A DNA stretch of 64,000 bases. It comes from Komarekiella atlantica HA4396-MV6 (lineage in GTDB: Bacteria > Cyanobacteriota > Cyanobacteriia > Cyanobacteriales > Nostocaceae). The notes beneath the pieces were generated by a model. The model was given only the letters and a program-made list of their open reading frames with translations, searched no databases and was not told the origin of the DNA. Below, one piece after another: positions 28,881 through 38,553 of the stretch; position 1 is the first letter of the stretch; each line of letters opens with the position of its first letter. The stretch is taken from the NCBI GenBank assembly GCA_019359395.1, contig JAHHHK010000014.1, positions 1 to 64,000 on the forward strand. The letters are read 5' to 3'. Both the position numbers and the translations under genes were made by a program.

Positions 28881-30287
28881 TCAAATTTGAGTTTTTGTGC
28901 AGGACTCAGCACCCTTATCCAAATGTGATAGCACAAGAAAGGCGGCAGCTTCCACATGAGCCGTTTGGGGGAAAAAATCAGCAGGTTGCACCCGTGTGAT
29001 TTCATACTGCCCGTTTTGACAGAGTAGTTTGAGATCACGGGCGAGGGTAGCTACTTTACAGCTGACGTAAACAATTCGAGATGGTTTCGTTTGCAGTAAA
29101 GTATCAATGACAGCGCGATCGCATCCCTTACGTGGCGGGTCAAGTAGAACTACTTCTGGTATTGTGCCCATTTTTGGAAGCAATTTTTCCACTGCCCCAA
29201 CTTGGAATGTCACATTATTAATTTTGTTATGCTGAGCGTTTAAAATAGCTTGTTCTACTGCTGCTGGTTGCACTTCTAACCCTGTAGCTTGGTGTACTTG
29301 CTTGGCAAGAGGTAAAGTTAAAGTTCCAATGCCACAATAAGCATCAACTAGCATCTCATGCCCTTGAAGATTCAGCTCTGACTGAATTATCTGCAATAGC
29401 GCCTCTGCTGTTTCTGTATAAACTTGAAAAAATGTATCTGGGCGCACTTGAAATTCCAATCCAGCAAACTTTTCTCGCAGATAGGGAACTCCGGCAATAT
29501 AACGGGTTTCATTTCCAAAGATTACATTTGTGCGATCGCGATTCCGATTCAGCGACACTCCCACCAACTGGGGATAGCGCTTCAACCATTCTTGGGCTTG
29601 GTTTTCAATTCCCGGTAAATTCCAGTCCTTCACCACCAAAGTCAGCAACATTTCCCCTGTGCGCCTTCCAATACGTAAACCGAGATGGCGAATTTGCCCT
29701 TGATGACGCTGTTCGTCGTAAATTTGCCAACCCTGCTTTTGAATGTCCTGCTTAACTTCAGCAAGTAAGGCATTTAATCGCGTGTCTTGGACTGGACATT
29801 GATTTAGATTAATTAATTGGTGGCTACCTTTTTGGTAATAACCAGCTTGGACTTGTCCTGTAGCCGATCTGCTTAGAGGATAGGTAGCTTTGTTGCGGTA
29901 GCCTAAAGCAGAAGGAGCCGCGAGTACTGGATCTACAGGTGGTTGGACAAAACCGCCAATGCGTTCCAAAGCTTGGATAACTTGATTGCGTTTGGCTGCT
30001 AGCTGGTAATCATAATTAATATGTTGCCACTGGCAACCACCACACTTATCAGCCACAATGCAGCTAGGTCGAATCCGGTGGGGGGATGGTTGCAATAGCT
30101 GCTGGAGCTTGCCGTGGGCGTATTTAGGTTTAACATGCATCAAGCGTACAATCGCGCGATCGCCTGGGACGGTATCTGGGACAAATACTACGCGTTCATC
30201 AAAGCGTCCTACACCGTCGCCTGTATCATTCAAGTCGGCGATCGTAACTTCAATTAATTCACCCTGTTGCCAAATTATTTTAGCCAT
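28881..30287 (-). CDS. rlmD: 23S rRNA (uracil-C5)-methyltransferase, RlmD/RumA type
   Basis: A 468-residue SAM-dependent RNA methyltransferase. It has a TRAM domain (residues 1-60), a Fe-S cluster motif CIVADKCGGCQWQH (about 76-89) with a further Cys in NQCPVQD, and a methyltransferase core with VDAYCGIGTLTLPLA. The catalytic sites LLDPPRKGCD and YVSCKVATLARDL carry the nucleophilic Cys. Whether U1939 or U747 is the target cannot be told, because RlmC/RlmD/TrmA are close. The ATG is embedded in an AATGACT-type heptamer repeat, with no clear Shine-Dalgarno. Upstream lies a copy of a 28-bp palindrome. Confidence 0.92.
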   Translation of the reverse strand: MAKIIWQQGELIEVTIADLNDTGDGVGRFDERVVFVPDTVPGDRAIVRLMHVKPKYAHGKLQQLLQPSPHRIRPSCIVADKCGGCQWQHINYDYQLAAKRNQVIQALERIGGFVQPPVDPVLAAPSALGYRNKATYPLSRSATGQVQAGYYQKGSHQLINLNQCPVQDTRLNALLAEVKQDIQKQGWQIYDEQRHQGQIRHLGLRIGRRTGEMLLTLVVKDWNLPGIENQAQEWLKRYPQLVGVSLNRNRDRTNVIFGNETRYIAGVPYLREKFAGLEFQVRPDTFFQVYTETAEALLQIIQSELNLQGHEMLVDAYCGIGTLTLPLAKQVHQATGLEVQPAAVEQAILNAQHNKINNVTFQVGAVEKLLPKMGTIPEVVLLDPPRKGCDRAVIDTLLQTKPSRIVYVSCKVATLARDLKLLCQNGQYEITRVQPADFFPQTAHVEAAAFLVLSHLDKGAESCTKTQI

Positions 30288-30289
30288 TA

Positions 30290-30350
30290 GTCATTAGTCA
30301 TTTGTTAGGAGTACAGACGCGATTAATCGCGTCTGTACAAGGGTCAAGAG
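30290..30350. repeat. dispersed repeat with 28-bp perfect palindrome, copy 1
   Basis: The core palindrome (30311-30338) has arms GTACAGACGCGATT and AATCGCGTCTGTAC. With its flanks it is about 65 bp identical to copy 2 at about 36270-36330, which lies in inverted orientation. Degenerate relatives occur near 5200 and 25830. Confidence 0.85.
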
Positions 30351-30511
30351 TTAATAATTTTCTCATTGTCTCCCCTGTCTCCCCTGCTCCCCTGCCCCGG
30401 TTGTTGAGCGTAGTCGAAACACTGCCCCTCATCTTCCTCATCTCTCTTCACTTGTGTACCTACAACTCGTTAAACTAGCAAATAATATTTCTTTGCGTGA
30501 TTGCAATAATC

Positions 30512-30997
30512 ATGACTGTAATTAGCCAAGTTATTCTCAAAGCCGACGACGAACTGCGTTATCCCAGCAGTGGCGAACTCAAGAGTATCGAAGAATTTTT
30601 GCAAACTGGTCTACAACGGACGCGGATTGCTGCTACCTTAGCTGAAAATGAAAAAAAGATTGTTCAAGAAGCAACCAAACAGCTTTGGCAAAAGCGTCCC
30701 GACTTTATTTCACCCGGTGGTAATGCTTACGGAGAACGTCAGCGTTCTTTATGTATCCGTGACTTTGGCTGGTACTTGCGCCTGATTACCTATGGCGTGC
30801 TTGCCGGCGACAAAGAGCCAATTGAAAAAATCGGTTTAATTGGTGTGCGGGAAATGTATAACTCATTGGGTGTTCCCGTACCAGGAATGGTAGAAGCCAT
30901 CAATTCACTAAAAAAGGCCTCCCTTGGCTTACTAAGTGCGGAAGATGCGATCGAAGCATCACCCTACTTTGATTACATCATTCAAGCGATGTCTTAA
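30512..30997 (+). CDS. apcD: allophycocyanin alpha-B subunit
   Basis: A terminal emitter subunit of the phycobilisome core. Bilin-binding Cys81 lies in [14 protein letters not shown], and the globin-like phycobiliprotein fold is complete at 161 residues. I choose ATG 30512 ([20 protein letters not shown]), matching ApcD N-termini. An ATT/ATG extension from 30497 adds five unneeded residues. The middle ([20 protein letters not shown]) and the end ([17 protein letters not shown]) are ApcD-like rather than ApcA-like. It is solitary, as apcD usually is, away from the apcABC operon. It steers energy from the core to photosystem I or to chlorophyll. Confidence 0.95.
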   Translation: MTVISQVILKADDELRYPSSGELKSIEEFLQTGLQRTRIAATLAENEKKIVQEATKQLWQKRPDFISPGGNAYGERQRSLCIRDFGWYLRLITYGVLAGDKEPIEKIGLIGVREMYNSLGVPVPGMVEAINSLKKASLGLLSAEDAIEASPYFDYIIQAMS

Positions 30998-31594
30998 TTC
31001 AAAGTGTGTGCTGTTTCTAGAACTAGATTGAGTGCTAAGCATTAGCGCTCGATACGCATAAAATTCCCAATTTGATCATACCTTCCCCACACTTGGTAGT
31101 GGCTGTGGCAAATCTCTGTCAAGTTATCAACCAGTTGTGGGGAAATTTTAAATGACCAATGACAAAAAGCCGACAGTTCCTTATGGAGGCTGTCGGCAAT
31201 TAGTGTGTTCCCTATTAATGACTCGGCTAGAGTTCAGTTGTAATTAATTATGCCTACTTAGTAATTGCATGGAGACGATCTTAATCAAGGATACTTGTGA
31301 TTGTTATCACTTGATTGTTACAGCTAAACTGCATATACCCTAGTAATTCCATACCTACTGTAGACATACAGACTTAATAGCGTCTGGAATGTTCACTTAC
31401 ATGACAAAAACTAGTCATATTTAGATACTACGTAGGTCGGTGCAAAAAAAACTAATTATGTAAAAATTTAGTAAATATTGTGTGAGTATTTACCTTAAGA
31501 AAACAAAGAAAGAACTATCTACATTCCTAGAACTACACCTAGAGGGCAAGTAAATCGATAGAATAATGCTCTGTTCAATTGGTGCATTACTTCC
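30998..31594. other. apcD-purL intergenic region with structured RNA signals
   Basis: About 600 nt without a gene. A long-range inverted repeat (TTCCCCACA near 31083 with TGTGGGGAA near 31143) may form an apcD 3' stem. A strong hairpin at 31169-31197 (GCCGACAG/CTGTCGGC) is followed by T5 on the minus strand, although no minus-strand gene lies to its right. See findings. The rest is AT-rich and should hold the purL promoter. Confidence 0.5.
31165..31197 (-). terminator. leftward intrinsic terminator without an assigned gene
   Basis: GCCGACAG (31169-31176) and CTGTCGGC (31190-31197) form a perfect 8-bp stem with additional pairing inside. On the minus strand the stem is directly followed by TTTTTG. 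There is no annotated minus-strand transcript entering from the right. Confidence 0.65.
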
Positions 31595-33985
31595 ATGACC
31601 GCCACATCCGCTGCTCCCTTTTCCCCTGAAGAAATCGTTGCTGAAGGTCTAAAGCCAGAAGAATACGCAGAAATTGTCCGCCGATTAGGGCGTCATCCCA
31701 ACAAAGCTGAACTGGGAATGTTCGGGGTGATGTGGTCAGAGCATTGCTGTTACAAAAATTCTCGACCTTTACTTAAACAGTTTCCTACAGCCGGGCCTCG
31801 CATTCTCGTGGGCCCTGGTGAAAATGCTGGTGTTGTGGACTTAGGCGACGGGCTACAATTAGCTTTTAAGATTGAATCCCATAATCACCCTTCGGCTGTT
31901 GAACCATTCCAAGGAGCCGCAACTGGGGTAGGAGGAATCTTGAGAGATATCTTTACAATGGGTGCGCGTCCTATTGCCATATTAAACTCGCTGCGCTTCG
32001 GTTCCCTAGAAGATGCCAAAACCCAGCGGTTGTTTAGCGGTGTAGTAGCGGGAATTGCCCATTATGGTAACTGTGTGGGAGTGCCCACTGTTGGCGGCGA
32101 AGTTTACTTTGACCCTGCTTACTCTGGTAATCCTCTAGTAAATGTTATGGCGCTGGGGTTGATGGAAACACCAGAAATCGTCAAATCTGGGGCATCAGGT
32201 TTAGGTAATCCCGTGTTATATGTTGGTTCCACCACCGGACGCGATGGCATGGGAGGTGCGAGTTTTGCCAGCGCAGAATTGAGTGATGAGTCAATGGATG
32301 ACCGTCCCGCAGTGCAAGTAGGCGATCCCTTTTTGGAAAAGTCTTTAATTGAAGCTTGCTTGGAGGCATTTAAGACAGGTGCAGTTGTCGCCGCACAAGA
32401 TATGGGAGCAGCTGGTATCACTTGTTCTACGTCAGAAATGGCAGCAAAAGGTGGTGTAGGGATTGAACTGGATTTAGATAAGATTCCCGTGCGAGAACTG
32501 GGGATGGTTCCCTATGAATACCTACTCTCAGAATCTCAAGAACGGATGCTGTTTGTTGCCCACAAAGGACGTGAGGGCGAGTTAATCGATATTTTTCACC
32601 GTTGGGGACTTCAGGCTGTTGTCGCTGGCACTGTCATTGCTGAACCTATAGTGAAAATTCTCTTTCAGGGTGAAATAGCAGCAGAAATTCCAACTGAGGC
32701 GTTGGCGGAGAATACTCCTCTTTATCATCGAGAATTGTTGGCTCAACCGCCAGAATATGCTCTGAAAGCTTGGGAATGGACGCCTGAGTCTTTACCCCCC
32801 TGTACAAGTGCTGGTGTTGAAATCTCAGGACATTTGCAAACTTGGAATGATATTCTTTTAACTTTGCTCGATACGCCCACGATCGCATCTAAACGCTGGG
32901 TATATCGTCAATATGATCATCAAGTGCAGAACAATACAGTGATCCTACCAGGTGGTGCGGATGCTGCTGTAGTACGTTTACGCCCCTTGCAAGAGAGCAG
33001 GGGGAGCAGAGGAGCAAAAGAGCAAGGGAGAAGTGTCATTACCCAACGCGGTGTTGCGGCTACTGTGGATTGCAATCCTCGTTATGTTTACCTTGATCCC
33101 TATGAAGGAGCTAAAGCTGTGGTGGCTGAAGCTGCACGCAATCTCAGTTGTGTAGGTGCAGAACCCCTGGCGGTGACGGATAACCTGAATTTTGGTTCTC
33201 CAGAAAAACCGATTGGTTACTGGCAATTAGCAGAAGCTTGTCGCGGCTTAGCTGAAGGTTGCCGAGAATTGGCAACACCAGTTACAGGCGGAAATGTTTC
33301 TCTGTACAACGAAACTCTTGATTCTCAAGGCATACCGCAACCAATCTATCCGACTCCAGTTGTGGGTATGGTAGGGTTAATTCCCGATATAACTAAAATT
33401 TGTGGTCAAGGTTGGCAGGCAGACGGTGACGTGATTTATTTACTGGGATTACCTTTAGCATCCACAATCAGTTTGGGAGCATCTGAGTATTTAGCCACTA
33501 TCCACGGCGTTGTTGCCGGAAAACCACCACGAGTGGATTTTGATTTGGAACGTCGTGTACAAAAAGTTTGTCGTCAGGGCATTCATGCTGGTTGGGTTCA
33601 TTCAGCTCACGATTGTGCTGAGGGAGGAGTGGCTATTGCCCTAGCAGAATGTTGCATTGCTAGTAACCTCGGTGCCGAAATCAATTTAGAAATACCAGGT
33701 ACGCAATTACAACGCCTTGATGAATTGCTATTTGGCGAAGGTGGGGCGCGAATTTTAGTTTCTGTAGCCTCCAAACACCAAGAAGTTTGGGAATCCTACT
33801 TACAGGAACATCTGGGTAAGGAATGGCAAAAATTGGGTTTGGTGGGTAATTTCGACACTGATTTGGGGGTTTTAACCGCTAATAACCAAACTTTAATCAA
33901 GGTTAGGATCGAAGATATTAGCGATCGCTTTTACAATGCCATCTCTAAACGTCTAGCCATTCATACTACTACCTCCCAGTCTTGA
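31595..33985 (+). CDS. purL: phosphoribosylformylglycinamidine synthase II
   Basis: The ATP-dependent synthetase subunit of FGAR amidotransferase in purine synthesis, here the separate PurL that works with PurS and PurQ. The 796-residue protein contains the duplicated AIR-synthase-like ATP and substrate regions: [48 protein letters not shown], and [16 protein letters not shown]. Length is somewhat above the usual 740-780 because of a short Ser-Arg-Gly-rich insertion (about residues 466-480) whose DNA resembles the intergenic gagcaggggagcag repeats. It is followed 161 nt downstream by purF. Confidence 0.97.
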   Translation: MTATSAAPFSPEEIVAEGLKPEEYAEIVRRLGRHPNKAELGMFGVMWSEHCCYKNSRPLLKQFPTAGPRILVGPGENAGVVDLGDGLQLAFKIESHNHPSAVEPFQGAATGVGGILRDIFTMGARPIAILNSLRFGSLEDAKTQRLFSGVVAGIAHYGNCVGVPTVGGEVYFDPAYSGNPLVNVMALGLMETPEIVKSGASGLGNPVLYVGSTTGRDGMGGASFASAELSDESMDDRPAVQVGDPFLEKSLIEACLEAFKTGAVVAAQDMGAAGITCSTSEMAAKGGVGIELDLDKIPVRELGMVPYEYLLSESQERMLFVAHKGREGELIDIFHRWGLQAVVAGTVIAEPIVKILFQGEIAAEIPTEALAENTPLYHRELLAQPPEYALKAWEWTPESLPPCTSAGVEISGHLQTWNDILLTLLDTPTIASKRWVYRQYDHQVQNNTVILPGGADAAVVRLRPLQESRGSRGAKEQGRSVITQRGVAATVDCNPRYVYLDPYEGAKAVVAEAARNLSCVGAEPLAVTDNLNFGSPEKPIGYWQLAEACRGLAEGCRELATPVTGGNVSLYNETLDSQGIPQPIYPTPVVGMVGLIPDITKICGQGWQADGDVIYLLGLPLASTISLGASEYLATIHGVVAGKPPRVDFDLERRVQKVCRQGIHAGWVHSAHDCAEGGVAIALAECCIASNLGAEINLEIPGTQLQRLDELLFGEGGARILVSVASKHQEVWESYLQEHLGKEWQKLGLVGNFDTDLGVLTANNQTLIKVRIEDISDRFYNAISKRLAIHTTTSQS

Positions 33986-34146
33986 TTCAAGAGTGCTGAG
34001 TCGTGAGTAAACTCAGAACTATTAGCGTCCTTGAGCATAATTACGGTACTGTTTTAATGGATGGTTAAAGATTTATTAAGAAATCTCTAACTGTTTAACA
34101 ACTCAATCCCAGTGACTTGATTCCCCCCACCAGGAGCAAAGCTAGC

Positions 34147-35652
34147 ATGATTCTCATCCATCCCGTCACTTCGGATGATTACCCCGAACAGACTAACAAC
34201 CCAATCAATAATCATGAAAATCGTCCTGATAAGCCAGAAGAAGCTTGCGGTGTTTTTGGCATTTACGCACCGGGAGAAGACGTTGCGAAGCTGACTTACT
34301 TTGGATTGTATGCCCTCCAGCACCGGGGTCAAGAATCAGCCGGGATTGCCACATTTGAGGGAACACAAGTACACCTCCACAAAGATATGGGCTTGGTGTC
34401 CCAAGTTTTTAATGAATCTATCTTGAATCAGTTGCCTGGAAACCTAGCCGTTGGTCACACTCGATATTCCACCACAGGCTCTAGTCGCAAAGTTAATGCC
34501 CAACCTGCTGTACTTGAAACTCGCTTAGGCACATTAGCCCTAGCACACAATGGTAATTTAGTCAATACTGTGCAGTTGCGTCAAGAGTTGCTTGAGAACA
34601 AATGCAACTTAGTCACGACAACAGACTCAGAAATGATCGCTTTTGCGATCGCAGAAGCCATCAATGCTGGAGCAGATTGGCTAGAAGGCTCCGTTCAGGC
34701 ATTTCACCGCTGCCAAGGAGCCTTTAGTTTAGTCATTGGCACTCCGAGCGGTGTTATGGGCGTTCGCGACCCCAATGGCATTCGCCCCTTAGTAATTGGC
34801 ACTTTAGCGGGTAATCCAGTCCGTTATGTTTTGGCTTCCGAGACTTGTGGTTTAGACATCATTGGAGCCGAATATCTGCGGGACGTGGAACCAGGTGAGT
34901 TAGTTTGGATTACCGAAGAAGGTTTGGCTTCTTACCATTGGAGTCAACAGCCCCAGCGGAAGCTATGTATCTTTGAGATGATTTACTTTGCTCGCCCTGA
35001 TAGCGTTATGCACAACGAGAGTTTGTATAGTTACCGAATGCGATTAGGAAGGCAACTAGCTAAAGAATCTCTCGTAGATGCTGATATTGTCTTTGGTGTT
35101 CCTGATTCTGGTATACCTGCTGCTATTGGATTTTCCCAAGCCTCTGGAGTAGCATATGTTGAAGGATTGATTAAAAATCGCTACGTTGGACGCACCTTTA
35201 TTCAGCCTACACAAACCATGCGCGAGTCAGGTATCCGCATGAAACTAAATCCCCTCAAAGATGTACTGCTGGGTAAGCGTGTGATCATTGTGGATGATTC
35301 CATTGTCCGGGGTACTACCAGCCGGAAACTAGTCAAAACCTTGCGTGAGGCAGGTGCAGTGGAAGTACACATGCGAATTTCTTCCCCGCCAGTAACTCAC
35401 CCTTGCTTCTATGGCATCGATACTGATAGCCAGGATCAGCTAATTGCTGCTACCAAGTCAGTAGAAGAAATTGCTAAGCAGTTGGAAGTGGATAGCCTTG
35501 CCTATCTCAGTTGGGAAGGAATGCTAGAAGCGACGCAAGAAGACACTAATAGTTTTTGTTCTGCCTGCTTCACTGGAGATTATCCTGTGACGATTCCTGA
35601 GCAGGTGAAGCGTTCTAAGCTGATTTTAGAAAAAGAAAAGGTTGTGGTGTAG
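34147..35652 (+). CDS. purF: amidophosphoribosyltransferase
   Basis: The first committed enzyme of purine synthesis. It transfers glutamine amide nitrogen to PRPP. I use ATG 34147, preceded by CCAGGAG, rather than the TTG at 34117. The 501-residue product has a propeptide ending before the N-terminal nucleophile Cys34 (EEACGVFGIYAPGE), which is exposed after self-cleavage. Further conserved sites are GLYALQHRGQESAG, the PRPP loop VIIVDDSIVRGTTS, and cysteines near the C-terminus (NSFCSACFTGDY) that may bind a 4Fe-4S cluster. purL precedes it, so a purL-purF unit is likely. Confidence 0.97.
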   Translation: MILIHPVTSDDYPEQTNNPINNHENRPDKPEEACGVFGIYAPGEDVAKLTYFGLYALQHRGQESAGIATFEGTQVHLHKDMGLVSQVFNESILNQLPGNLAVGHTRYSTTGSSRKVNAQPAVLETRLGTLALAHNGNLVNTVQLRQELLENKCNLVTTTDSEMIAFAIAEAINAGADWLEGSVQAFHRCQGAFSLVIGTPSGVMGVRDPNGIRPLVIGTLAGNPVRYVLASETCGLDIIGAEYLRDVEPGELVWITEEGLASYHWSQQPQRKLCIFEMIYFARPDSVMHNESLYSYRMRLGRQLAKESLVDADIVFGVPDSGIPAAIGFSQASGVAYVEGLIKNRYVGRTFIQPTQTMRESGIRMKLNPLKDVLLGKRVIIVDDSIVRGTTSRKLVKTLREAGAVEVHMRISSPPVTHPCFYGIDTDSQDQLIAATKSVEEIAKQLEVDSLAYLSWEGMLEATQEDTNSFCSACFTGDYPVTIPEQVKRSKLILEKEKVVV

Positions 35653-35782
35653 AGACTGAAACTTGCGACTGGGGACTCTTAGGAGGGGGAAAGGGTTAAA
35701 GGTTAAAGGGTAAGGGGAAACTATCCCCTTACCCTAATACCCCATGCCCAGGCTAAAATTAATCCCCTAAAAGAGATGATTT

Positions 35783-35893
35783 ATGAACCAGCCGATATCT
35801 GAGAGAGTCCGCTGGACTACCGCCGATTTAGAGTTATTCCCAGATAACGGGAACCGCTATAAAATACTTAAACACCATGAAAGCGATGTCTGA
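35783..35893 (+). pseudogene. truncated Uma2-family N-terminal fragment
   Basis: An ATG frame reads MNQPISERVRWTTADLELFP then DNGNRYKIL and stops after 36 codons. The RVRWTTADLELLP/NGNRYEII pattern is the N-terminus of cyanobacterial Uma2-type (DUF820) putative endonucleases of about 190 residues. The rest of the gene is absent. It therefore looks like a 5' relic. Confidence 0.65.
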
Positions 35894-35929
35894 CGACAAG
35901 CCGCTTTGCGTCTACACCAATCCGAAAAC

Positions 35930-36214
35930 TTAATTGTGCTGTAAAAACTCAACTTTGGGCAATAAAGGATCGCTAACAATACCCACACCGCTAAAACCCC
36001 AGCGTTTCAACAAGTTTCCCACCTGTGTGCCAGGAATAGATTCTACCGCAAAACGATTTGCCACTTCTGCCGCGTGGGTGTTGAGATAGCTTAAGGCGTC
36101 AAAGTTTTCTCGAAACAACAACAAATAACTTGATGCGTCGTCGGTATTTGGACGAGCTATAAGATAACGACCGTCAGTTTGTGAACGCACTATGTAATAG
36201 ACTTCAGAGAGCAT
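35930..36214 (-). CDS. conserved cyanobacterial protein of unknown function
   Basis: A 94-residue soluble protein (VYYIVRSQTDGRYLIARP, YLLLFRENFDALSYLNTHA, then GNLLKRWGFSGVGIV). It looks like a compact alpha/beta domain without cysteine or obvious catalytic residues. I do not recognise a named family, but I recall similar short proteins in Nostoc. It stands alone on the minus strand, downstream of (convergent with) the Uma2 relic. Confidence 0.6.
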   Translation of the reverse strand: MLSEVYYIVRSQTDGRYLIARPNTDDASSYLLLFRENFDALSYLNTHAAEVANRFAVESIPGTQVGNLLKRWGFSGVGIVSDPLLPKVEFLQHN

Positions 36215-36269
36215 GGAGATGAAGATGAGTAGGGAGTTAGGGAGCAGGGGGCAGGGGTAGAATAAATAC

Positions 36270-36330
36270 TGACTCTTGACCCTTGTACAGACGCGATTAA
36301 TCGCGTCTGTACTCCTAACAAATGACTAAT
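36270..36330. repeat. dispersed repeat with 28-bp perfect palindrome, copy 2
   Basis: Core palindrome at 36285-36312, in inverted orientation to copy 1 at 30290-30350. The shared sequence includes flanks (ACTCTTGACCCTT and CTCCTAACAAATGAC) for about 65 bp. It lies immediately past the stop of the permease gene, and the heptamer repeat between them supplies the stop. Confidence 0.85.
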
Positions 36331-36339
36331 GACTAATGA

Positions 36340-37386
36340 CTAATTAAGATTTTCTAGACGAATACGCGGATCGGCTGCTTTCAGCATCAAATCGGCGATT
36401 AAATTGCCAACAATTAGCAGCACTGCACCCATTACCAAGCTTGCCATTAACAAATATAAATCTTGAGCTTGTAAAGCTTGTAAAGCCAACCTTCCTAAAC
36501 CGGGCCAGTTGAAGAAAAATTCGGCAATGAATGCACCATTTAATAAACCGGCTAATTCAAAACCCAATAAGGTAATTAAGGGATTTATCGCATTACGGAG
36601 AGCATGAACATAGATCACTCGGTTTTCTGGCAGTCCTTTGGCACGAGCCGTTTGGATGTAGTCTTGACGCAGAACATCCAATAATTCACCGCGAGTGATG
36701 CGCTGTAAACCAGCAAAGCTAGTAATTGAGAGCGCAATAGTTGGTAAAATCATATGCCAGCCGATATCTAGTAATCTGCCAAACCAAGACAGTTCTGCAT
36801 GATTAATGCTAGTCATGCTACCTACTGGGAAAAGCGGCGAGGTCATTTGAGCAAAAACTAGTAGCGCTAAGGCGGTAATGAAACTGGGAAAGCCTTGTCC
36901 GGCGTAGCTAATTACCTGTAAAATGCGATCGCCCAGCTTATTTTGCTGGACAGCAGCAAAGATCCCTAAAGGGATAGCGATCGCCCAAGTCGCAATTAAA
37001 GATGCGATCGCTAATAACAAAGTTGCTGGTACTCGTTCCCACAACAACGATGCTACTGAACGTTGGTAAACAAAACTCGTACCGAAATCGCCTTTTGTGA
37101 CGATTCGCCACAGCCACAGCCCAAATTGCTCTGGCCAAGATTTATCAAGTCCAAATTGCTGCTTGATTTCCTCTATTCTTTCTGGGGATATCTTCGGATT
37201 TTGCCGCAACGTATCTACATAATCCCCTGGAGCAAGTTGAATGATAAAAAATGACAATGCTGACGCTAAAAACAAAGTCAGTAGTGCCTGCAATAGCCGC
37301 TTCACCACATAAATAAAAGTCTCATTCGTGACTAATCTAATTAGCCAATCCCGTCCTGTCTCCAAGGAAATTCTCGTAGATGTCAT
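36340..37386 (-). CDS. oligopeptide/dipeptide-type ABC transporter permease (DppB/OppB)
   Basis: A 348-residue inner-membrane permease with six predicted helices. The N-terminal loop (PGDYVDTLRQNPKISPERIEE) is typical of the DppB/OppB group. An EAA-type cytoplasmic loop, RAKGLPENRVIYVHALRNA, marks the ATPase contact. The second permease, binding protein and ATPases are not in the window, so it is an isolated gene, as is common in cyanobacteria, or part of a dispersed system. The substrate (peptide, nickel, or other) is not deducible. The TAG stop lies inside a heptamer repeat. Confidence 0.9.
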   Translation of the reverse strand: MTSTRISLETGRDWLIRLVTNETFIYVVKRLLQALLTLFLASALSFFIIQLAPGDYVDTLRQNPKISPERIEEIKQQFGLDKSWPEQFGLWLWRIVTKGDFGTSFVYQRSVASLLWERVPATLLLAIASLIATWAIAIPLGIFAAVQQNKLGDRILQVISYAGQGFPSFITALALLVFAQMTSPLFPVGSMTSINHAELSWFGRLLDIGWHMILPTIALSITSFAGLQRITRGELLDVLRQDYIQTARAKGLPENRVIYVHALRNAINPLITLLGFELAGLLNGAFIAEFFFNWPGLGRLALQALQAQDLYLLMASLVMGAVLLIVGNLIADLMLKAADPRIRLENLN

Positions 37387-37389
37387 TTG

Positions 37390-37575
37390 TCCTCTCTTAC
37401 AAAGTTAAGCCAGTCGCTTGGGCGGGTTCCCCGACTTGTGCGTTAGCGTAGCGATAGCGACGCAGGAGCGTCACTGGCGTTTGATCTAAGGAAGCCTTAG
37501 CTCAGACTTTGCGCTTTGTCCTTTGTCAGTTATCATTAGTCATTTGTCTAATGACTAATGACCAATGACCATTGA
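37390..37575. repeat. dispersed mosaic repeat, second copy, plus STRR
   Basis: Shares about 120 nt with the element at about 1094-1225, same orientation. The shared block is GTTAAGCCAGTCGC to CTTTGCGCTTTGTCC, with one variable stretch. Its hairpin arm has two mismatches (TTTGATCTAAGG). It is followed by AATGACT/AATGACC heptamers up to the apt stop. Confidence 0.8.
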
Positions 37576-38094
37576 CTAATATTCAATTAGGGAAATAATC
37601 GGCACATCCGGCAGATGTTTACGCCCTTGCAAATCCCGTAGCTCGATAATAAACCCAAATCCCACCAGTTCACAGCCAATATTCTGCACCAATTTTGCTG
37701 TCGCCCTCGCAGTTCCACCCGTGGCAATTAAATCGTCTACAATCAAAATTCGGCTACCTGGGTGCAAAGCGTCTTGATGTACTTCCAGGCAGTCCATACC
37801 GTACTCTAGTTCATATTCAATTGAGTGAACTGCTGCTGGTAACTTACCTCTTTTGCGGACGGGAATAAAACCAGATCCTAATTTATAAGCTAGAGGTGAG
37901 GCAAAAATGAACCCCCGCGACTCCATGCCAACAATATAATCCGCTTTGATCTCCGCCTCGATGCATTTTTGTGTAAAAATGTCAATAGTATAGCGCAGTC
38001 CTTCCGGATCGCGCAGCAGTGTAGTGATATCCCGAAATAAAATTCCGGGCTTGGGAAAATCAGGGATGTCACGAATTAGAGACTTCAAATTCAT
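37576..38094 (-). CDS. apt: adenine phosphoribosyltransferase
   Basis: Salvages adenine to AMP using PRPP. The 172-residue protein has the PRPP-binding loop [15 protein letters not shown], the adenine-recognition stretch [15 protein letters not shown], and the N-terminal [21 protein letters not shown] fold start. Length matches the family. It is flanked by repeats on both sides and is not linked to purL-purF, 2 kb away. The TAG stop lies within the heptamer repeat adjacent to it, and the encoded C-terminus (IISLIEY) is complete. Confidence 0.97.
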   Translation of the reverse strand: MNLKSLIRDIPDFPKPGILFRDITTLLRDPEGLRYTIDIFTQKCIEAEIKADYIVGMESRGFIFASPLAYKLGSGFIPVRKRGKLPAAVHSIEYELEYGMDCLEVHQDALHPGSRILIVDDLIATGGTARATAKLVQNIGCELVGFGFIIELRDLQGRKHLPDVPIISLIEY

Positions 38095-38553
38095 AAAACA
38101 GGGATTGGGGAATAGGGCATGGGGAATAGGGCTTGGGGCATTGAAGAGGGAAAAGGTTAAAGGGTAAGAGGTAAAGGGATAAATTCCTTTTGCCTTTGCC
38201 CTTTCCTCTTTCCTAGTTTCTAGTACCTAGTCTCCAGCCCCCAATGCCCAATTCCAGATACCTGAAAAATCGTACACTATAATGTCATACGCTGGGGATC
38301 GAAGCTGAATCGCCATTTATTGACGATAATTAGAATCTAAACCAAGCTAGGGAAAGTATTGCGTTAATAAACAGGGTGAACTAACTTATGCTTTAAAACT
38401 TTGACTTCAGTATACGGATTTTGAGTAGAAAGAGTTAAGTAATGTATATATCAGGTAGTCTTATTACTGCTACAAGTCTAACATTCTTGATTTGGCTACC
38501 TATCTTAAATTTGTTTTACCTAGTCTGTTGGAACCGCAAAAGGTATTTTTAGA
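38095..38553. repeat. intergenic region with GGGGAATAGGGC-type repeats
   Basis: No gene. The first 130 nt hold short G-rich repeats (GGGGAATAGGGCATG and relatives) and their pyrimidine-rich complements (CCCAATGCCCAATT). The rest is AT-rich and probably carries the promoter of the DUF3038 gene. Confidence 0.55.
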
